64,000 bases of DNA from contig JAGVRJ010000015.1 of assembly GCA_019059635.1 (NCBI GenBank), forward strand, positions 1 through 64,000. The letters are read 5' to 3'. A program made the position numbers and the translations under genes. Source of the stretch: Proales similis. Taxonomy: Eukaryota > Rotifera > Eurotatoria > Ploima > Proalidae. The first letter of the stretch is position 1; the number at the start of each line of letters is the position of its first letter. The notes beneath the pieces are model-generated. The model had not been told where the DNA came from and did not search any database. It saw only the letters and a list, made by a program, of their open reading frames with translations. This document shows positions 57,804 to 64,000 of the stretch, piece after piece.

Positions 57804-60059
57804 TCATGATTGGAGGAAAACACGGCGAAGTATTTGCACGAACGAAGCGATTTCTGCATCGCTCGCCTTTCCATTTGTTTCCATTTTGATTAACTCGCGG
57901 AAAAAAAGGCCATTGTGAACGCTCAGTAGAAAGAGGTTCTTGAGCGAATCAACTCCATCCACACAGTCGAGAACGGTCGAAGTCACTCCGGCTTTGCGCA
58001 ACCAGCTTTTTAACTCGTCAGGGCTGAGCTGATTAAGATACTGCTCGCTATCCTCGTCTATTTGCATATCATCCCAGTCAAGCTCTTTCAAGTCGACGAG
58101 ACTTGGTATTCGTTCTGTTTCGAGCTCCCACTTGTCTCCCTCGTTTGTCCGGCTATTCTGTTGCCCGTCAAGAGTCAAGTTGTTTATTGAGCTCAACAGA
58201 GCCGGATGATTGCTGGGATATATTCGTTTCCTGATTTCATAGGCCTGGTCATCGAATTCAAGGGCTCTTTCGCATTTGTTCAACCTGAAGTAGCAGTCGG
58301 CTATACAATGAAGCGAATTGGCCAGACTGCTTTCAGGACAGTCTTCCAAGTCACGTCTCATCTCATAGGCATTTCGATGAAGTGATAATGCCTTTTCGTA
58401 CTGGCCGAGACCAGAATGAATAATGCCCAAATTGTAAAGAGACTCGGCAATGCTTAGGTTGGCGTTTTCAATCTTTTGCCATCTTCTCCTCTTTTTGATG
58501 TCGTAGGCCTCTTGCTCGTATCTCAGTGCTTCGTTGTGCTTGCCTTGTTTGCCGAAGCTATGAGCGATTCCGCTCAGAATTCGGCACATCAGCTCACTAT
58601 CCCTACTCTCCGGATGGCTGTGCAACTCATCGTGGGCTTCCTTTTTTAGCCTTACTGCCAGCCTGTGCTTGCCCAAGCGATCATAACAAACTCCCATATC
58701 GAACTTGAGCTGAACCATGAGGTCACGTTGTTCAACTCCATTGGGCTGGGTCGTTTGAAGAGAAAGTGCTCTGGCATAATATCTGATTGCTGCCTCAATT
58801 CTCATGCACTTCACCGAACAAATAGCGGCCAAACGAAGAACTTCGATAAGTTTGTCGGGTTTTTTTAGTTTTCTGATGGCGTAGAGATCGTGAAAGAATT
58901 TTTCAGCCATTTGATAGTTCTTGACTGTGTAGTGATAGACGCCGAGCTTGTAAGAAAGACTGTCCAAAATATGCTCGTTGTTGGACGAGTGAGTCTTTAG
59001 ACAATTGAAAATTTTCAGCACATGTGGATAGAGGGGTCGAAGTTGGAGCCATAAATTAGAATCACGCGTTTGGGCAGGATTGAAAAGCTGGTCGAATTGA
59101 TGAGCCAAGTAAGAGACCAAACGATAGGAATAGTCGGACTGGAGCTCTTTGTTTATGAACTCGATCAGATGAGCCTGTGTCAAGCGGTGAACGCGAATCC
59201 CAGTTGCAGAGGGTCCCCAATGTTCAATTAGGCCAAGTCTCAGCAGCTGCTCTAAGCATTCGTCTACTACACCGACTGGAAGTTTGAGAATTTTCGCCAA
59301 AAGCTCAACTTCAATCGAGTCGGCGTTGAGGAAAGCAAGTGATGTCAGCAGTTGAATGCTCAGTTTTTCCTTTCGAAATAGGTCGATCAGGGCTCGGGTT
59401 GGCTGACTTGAGTGTTTGCCATTTTGATGTAAGTCAATGTTTTCGACAACGTTGAATGCCTTGTCAATTTGGTAAGCCAGTAGGTCGTCGTCTAAACCAG
59501 AAATAAAAGCTTCAACCGCATGTTGAATTCGTTTGTCATTCGATTTGACTGCTTTGTGGAGCGATTGCACAAACTGATGCTTCTTGTAAAGATCAATTTC
59601 GATTACTTCAAAGTAATCGGCCACGAAGAAGCTTTCACTAGTGGCCAACACGTACACATTACTGGGCAAGCGACGAAGGAACGGTTTGGCGGCGATTAGG
59701 TCTTCTAGTTTGTCTAGGATGAGAAGCATGGGCTCTGCCTTTTCAAGCAACTCGCAGGTCTTTTCGATTATGAATATGCTCTCACGAGTGATATCGGCTA
59801 GGCCCACGGTCCGCGCCAGAACACGAAATGAAAAGTCAAAACATTGCTCATTGGATGTAGTTAGCCAGTAGATTTGAGTTGAGACACGATCGAAAAACCG
59901 AAGAGCGTAACGTCTGGCCCAAACACTCTTGCCAGAGCCACTCTGTCCAACCAAGGCTACAAATCGATGTGATCTAAACGCTGCGTCTAACTCGGATATT
60001 ACCTGCTCGGTTGAGGCAAGAAAGGCTGGAAGCGCGAGCAAACTTGGATCAAACTGCAT
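57804..60059 (-). CDS. STAND-type NTPase with C-terminal TPR repeats
   Basis: Single exon, 751 residues. Residues ~20-250 form an NB-ARC/AAA-like NTPase: Walker A VGQSGSGKSVW, Walker B LLILDKLED, and a later LATSES sensor-like segment. A winged-helix-like region follows (residues ~215-305, ending RVHRLTQAHLIEF). Residues ~375-625 contain kinesin-light-chain-like TPRs (LYNLGIIHSGLGQYEKALS, SLHCIADCYFRLNKCERALE). The C-terminal ~120 residues are acidic and may form a separate helical domain. This is the layout of NLR-like signalling ATPases that use TPRs as sensors. No N-terminal death, CARD or TIR domain is visible. It lies head-to-head with an LRR gene. Function unknown; immunity or cell-death signalling is inference. 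Confidence 0.78.
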   Translation of the reverse strand: MQFDPSLLALPAFLASTEQVISELDAAFRSHRFVALVGQSGSGKSVWARRYALRFFDRVSTQIYWLTTSNEQCFDFSFRVLARTVGLADITRESIFIIEKTCELLEKAEPMLLILDKLEDLIAAKPFLRRLPSNVYVLATSESFFVADYFEVIEIDLYKKHQFVQSLHKAVKSNDKRIQHAVEAFISGLDDDLLAYQIDKAFNVVENIDLHQNGKHSSQPTRALIDLFRKEKLSIQLLTSLAFLNADSIEVELLAKILKLPVGVVDECLEQLLRLGLIEHWGPSATGIRVHRLTQAHLIEFINKELQSDYSYRLVSYLAHQFDQLFNPAQTRDSNLWLQLRPLYPHVLKIFNCLKTHSSNNEHILDSLSYKLGVYHYTVKNYQMAEKFFHDLYAIRKLKKPDKLIEVLRLAAICSVKCMRIEAAIRYYARALSLQTTQPNGVEQRDLMVQLKFDMGVCYDRLGKHRLAVRLKKEAHDELHSHPESRDSELMCRILSGIAHSFGKQGKHNEALRYEQEAYDIKKRRRWQKIENANLSIAESLYNLGIIHSGLGQYEKALSLHRNAYEMRRDLEDCPESSLANSLHCIADCYFRLNKCERALEFDDQAYEIRKRIYPSNHPALLSSINNLTLDGQQNSRTNEGDKWELETERIPSLVDLKELDWDDMQIDEDSEQYLNQLSPDELKSWLRKAGVTSTVLDCVDGVDSLKNLFLLSVHNGLFFRELIKMETNGKASDAEIASFVQILRRVFLQS

Positions 60060-60554
60060 TTAGACCATAGAGTACACTAATGAGTAGTCTGCTCCGATTC
60101 AACAAAGATCTTTCGCTGATCAAGCTCTGACTGATAAGAGGTTCTTAATTTTGTTTTATTTCATCTTTAAGCCCATTCTTGTCTATGTCGAGTCGGGTTA
60201 GCGTTGATAAGGAGACGTTTGCGTTTAGATTACGACTTGCAATCGAGAGTGGAAAATTTTCACTCGCCAAATCAGCGGCCCTATCCAACTCAGCATAGAA
60301 AAAATAGACCCAGTTGTCAGGCAATAAAATCACGTTTGGTTTAAAACATGAAGGGAATTGCTTGATCTAAGCAACAACTGTTTGCCTATTTATTGTCTGT
60401 GAAGGTCAAAAATTCGGTAGAGTCAGGTGTGAAACCTAATCGAATTTGCTCAGTCTTAGTTTGAACACGTACAGAGAAAATGGAATCCGTGGCGCGTATA
60501 TAAGCGTCCGTGCTTGTTAATGTTTCGTCTGATTGTTGATCAGCATTTTCTAAA
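60060..60554. other. Bidirectional promoter region, NTPase-TPR / LRR
   Basis: 495 bases between two divergent ATGs. Minus-strand ORFs of 62 and 77 codons overlap here but are not supported. A TATA box for the LRR gene lies at its right end. Confidence 0.5.
60497..60504 (+). promoter_or_regulatory. TATA box (TATATAAG)
   Basis: GCG-TATATAAG-CG, 51 bases before the LRR gene ATG. Confidence 0.55.
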
Positions 60555-63500
60555 ATGATTCTCTTCTGCCCTACCATTTGGCTGATCATGGTTCTCTCAG
60601 TAAAGAGGGCAATATGCAATCAGATCTTCTGTCCCATTAAAGCCAAACAGGATTGTTCATGTACCAAGATTGCATTTCCTTTGTTCGAATGCGTTTATCC
60701 GGACGATCAGACTGAGCCAGATTATCTCTCTTCATTTGAATTCTTCCCCAACATAAGCCGGAGTTTTTACACGATTGAGATAAGCAACAAGAAAATCAAT
60801 ACTGTGCCAGCCAACATATTTCCCAAGTTTTACATCTGGCACCTGAACCTCGATGAAAATCAAATTAGAGACGTTTCAGAGAAGGCGTTTGCGGCAATAG
60901 AGCGTTTTGTCAAGCTCGATTTGAGTAAAAATGAATTTACAGATCTGAAGAATTTGTTTCGAGCCCTCAGCGCTTATCAAAGTCATAATCTACGGGAAAT
61001 GGATTTGAGTCAAAATCGAATCGATCGAATCGATTACGTCCTTGATGAACTGGCTGAATTGAAAATTCTCAATTTAAACGACAATAAAATGGAGTTTATC
61101 GCATTCGGTGTGTTCTCAAATCTCAACAGCCTAGAGCAGCTTAAAATCTCAGGCAATCGCCTGTTGAAACTCTTGCCGGAACATTTGACTGGACTCGGAA
61201 GGTTAAAATCCCTGGAAATAAGGAGGAATCAAGTCGAAATGGAACTCATTTTTATTCGAGACCACAGCGCCTTGACAGAGATAGACTCTGAGCATACACG
61301 ATTCACAGCCATTCGAATTGTGAACTGCACGGCTATGTCTAATCTAAATCTAAACCATGGCTCATTGAGTAAACTGGACGAGGACACGCTCGTAGGAACG
61401 TCGATATCTAATCGTCTGAGCTTGAGAAACAACCTTCTGAGAGATTTAAGCGCGCTGCAGACGTACGCGCTGAATAATTTAAAAGAACTTGAGCTTCAGT
61501 CCAATCAAATCGAACTTATTGATGAGCACTTTTTCCGTGACATGTCGAGCCTTACCAAACTCAAACTGCAGCGCAATAAAATCAAAGCGGTTGTCTCTGG
61601 CGCGTTTGATAATCTTCGCTCTCTGATTGAGCTCGACTTGAGCAACAATCAAATTGAATGTTTTCCCGATGGCCTCTTTGACAATCTGAACAAGCTTATT
61701 GAATTGAGATTCACGGATAATCCCATCAAAAGTTTTAATCGAAGAACGTTTGAAGGTTTGAGCAGTCTGGTCATTCTAAACATCCGGGACGTGTATTTGC
61801 CACCAGAGCCAATATTCGATCATTTAGTTCAACTCTTTTCTCTTTTCATATATGGTGGAGAAATAGAGCTTGACGATGTGAACGCTTTTAGTGGATTGAA
61901 AAAACTGTCATTTCTAAGTATTGAAAGTACCAAGATCTCTAACTGGGACGGTCAAGTTTTTGAAAGTCTACCAAATCTTGAAAAGGCCAGGTTTGATATG
62001 GTGCAACTCGAAGCAAGAAACGATCTGCTAGAACTGAGACAAGCACCTTCGCTTAAAACTCTCTTTGTAAGTGAAATACTTATTCAAGTGTCGAAATGAA
62101 GAAATTTTTAAGTAGGCGATTGAGTCTAGATGGTAAATATGAGGATTAAAGCAGTCAAAAGGTCACTTTTCACGCAACTTCCCGTCTTAAATACCCTAGA
62201 TCTGTCTCTGAACGAGATAGGTGAAATCGAGGAGCAGGCCTTTGCAGATTTGCCGTCACTCAAAACTTTGAATTTGGCTCGCAATCTAATCGAGGAACTT
62301 TATGCAGAATCGTTTTCCGGTCAAACAATTGAGACGTTTATATTCACAGAAAATCGAATAGTGCGCATAGATAAGAACATCAGTTCAGTCTTGCAGAGTG
62401 TGCAGAGCTTAATTCTGAAAAACAATTATTTGCACAGCCTTGAAGGAATAGAAGCAATGGGAAAACTTTCATTCCTGGACCTTTCGTACAACAAAATTCA
62501 GTCGGTTAGCAAAAGTGATCTCAGAGGCCTGGAATCACTTGAAAAACTTGACCTCAGCTACAATCAAATTCAAACTTTCGAGTTGGGCGAAGGATTCAAG
62601 CAAATTCGAAACCTGGATCTCAGTCATAATCAAATCTATTCAATCGATATTGCAAGGTTTAAAATGATGATATTTTTGAAGGTGAAATTGAATGCAAACC
62701 AACTTCGATCGATTGATTTTTCAGGATTAGATTCTTTGAACCTGGAATTATTGGACTTGAGCGATAACAAAATAGAGAAGGTAGAAGCAGACCAACTAAA
62801 CGAGCAATACAAGAATATTTTTCTAAGGGTGCTGAAGATATCGAGAAATCCTATTCGCAATCTCTCGGTACTTGACGCCATATCCTCATTCGATTTGGAT
62901 TTGAACCAAGTTGAGGCAGAAATCGACATGTGCACCATTAACAGTGAAACAATTGAGCGTTTGGATTTGAGTCATAATAAAGTTCGACTCGGCAGAATCG
63001 ATGGATTTCGGAATCTCAAGGAGCTTTTCATGTCGCATGCACAAATTCTAAACGACGAGCAAATCGACTTGAACAATTACTATCATCTTGAACGTGTTGA
63101 AATTAGCGGAATCAAGGCAAAAAGTGTAAAATTTTTTCGTCCGATTACGAATCAAAAGAGCAATTTAAAGTCTTTGGGACTGGCTGAGCTGGCTATCGAA
63201 CAAATTGAAAGCGTAAATTTGGACACGAGCCGGGAGCTGGTGAGACTCGACTTGAGTCATAATCGGATAAAGGCAATTAAGAAAACGAGTTTTTTCAAGC
63301 TAACACTTTTGGATTCAATCGACTTGAGCTATAATGAGATCGAGTTTGTTGACGACGAAGCGTTCACTAGACTGCTTAATTTAAAATACCTCAAGTTAAG
63401 CGGAAACAAGATCAGAGAGTTGAAAATGGATCAATTTAGCTCTAATGAGAACTTGGCAACAATTTCTCTTGCAGAAAATAGAATCATCTCGTTAAAATTG

Positions 63501-64000
63501 AGCAAATTGCCCAAAGGGCTAGCTCGCCTCGACTTGTCCAACAATCATATTTTAGAACTCCATTTAGACAATTTATTTCAATCGATTGAGCATTTTGACA
63601 CTAGGGTCGACTTTTCCTACAACAACCTGACAAGAATCGGCCACAGCTTTACTAAAATCAACCAATTTATTGCTTCGATCAAACTAAGCCATAATCAGAT
63701 TGAAATGATAGACCAAGATGCATTTGCAAATCTCAACCAACTCAAAGTACTTGAGCTGGATCATAACTATATTGATTCTATTCCTCTGAAACTATTCAAG
63801 GCCATGTACGCGCTAAATCGGCTTAATATGAGCTTCAATTCGATTGAACACATTCAAGCAGGCCTGTTCAGTGATCTCTACAGTTTGCTCGATCTCGATT
63901 TTAGAGGCAATCGGCTAAGACTGATTGAGGCCAACGCCATGCACGGTTTGCTAAGGCTTCAGAACCTTTACATCAATTTGAATCAACACCTTCAGCTGAC
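60555..64000 (+). CDS. Large extracellular leucine-rich-repeat protein (chaoptin-like), truncated by the window
   Basis: Exon 1 60555-62066, a 63-nt intron, and exon 2 from 62130, open to the window end (partial, at least 1127 residues). A signal peptide (FCPTIWLIMVLSVKRAI) leads into a Cys-rich N-terminal cap (QIFCPIKAKQDCSCTKIAF, later FECVYP). More than 30 LRRs of 23-25 residues follow, such as LRSLIELDLSNNQIECFPDG and SLTKLKLQRNKIKAVVSGAF. Some are degenerate around residues 225-260. No transmembrane segment, Ig or TIR domain is reached before base 64000, so receptor versus GPI-anchored adhesion (chaoptin) cannot be decided. Splicing was chosen because the acceptor at 62129 is the one that joins phase 0 to the LRR frame. 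Confidence 0.88.

Noticed and set aside
60145-60619. Two minus-strand ORFs (62 and 77 codons) in the NTPase/LRR promoter region
   Set aside because: No ATG-plus-splice model joins them, one overlaps the LRR coding start, and no domain is seen.

Overview
This window reads as one end of an animal chromosome. The first ~978 bases are a terminal array of C-rich telomere units (mixed CCTAAA, CCCTAAA and CCCTAAAA, i.e. TTTAGG/TTTAGGG-type). About 900 bases of geneless subtelomere follow, and then a dense run of protein genes to the right edge. The content is metazoan: FOXJ1, Tob/BTG, a DEG/ENaC channel, a class A GPCR, a candidate amidated neuropeptide precursor, ALIX, and a secreted leucine-rich-repeat protein. 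The genome is compact: about 25 genes in 62 kb, gaps often of a few hundred bases, and nearly all of the more than 50 introns I could place by frame are 42-74 nt. The species is not identifiable from sequence alone. A small-bodied or parasitic invertebrate with motile cilia (annelid, rotifer or orthonectid-like) fits, as inference only. The ORFs given to me fragment the genes, so I joined exons by hand using GT..AG sites, reading phase and protein-family conservation. Exon coordinates are given in each entry.

Left part (1-27 kb): telomere; a giant NO VEIN-type ATPase gene that begins with a PDZ domain; Tob; the U1A/U2B'' (snf) splicing protein; ribosomal protein eL29 in three tiny exons; an SLC15-type peptide transporter interrupted by an in-frame TAA; METAP2; a DEG/ENaC channel; a long-chain acyl-CoA synthetase in about 11 exons; tRNA-Asn(GTT); AMDHD1 (histidine breakdown); ZC3H15.

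Middle (28-47 kb): TM9SF2, HPRT, PIN4, ALIX, a 3.6 kb gene-free stretch upstream of FOXJ1, a type II membrane protein with a mucin-like stalk of eight 96-bp repeats capped by a catalytically dead trypsin fold, UBE2S, and an MFS (monocarboxylate/OFA-like) transporter.

Right part (47-64 kb): a 904-residue coiled-coil gene resembling CCDC178, with a perfect RFX X-box just upstream; a reduced NET-type zinc-finger protein; an orphan multi-pass membrane protein; an unrecognised coiled-coil protein; a secreted prohormone laid out like NPY/NPF; a rhodopsin-class GPCR; a NB-ARC-like NTPase with TPRs; and, head-to-head with it, a large LRR protein running off the window.

Most genes are housekeeping and unrelated to each other. 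The more interesting themes are a motile-cilia signal (FOXJ1 plus an X-box gene), a prohormone next to a GPCR, an NTPase-TPR / LRR divergent pair, and unusual architectures (PDZ-NO VEIN fusion, mucin-stalked pseudoprotease).
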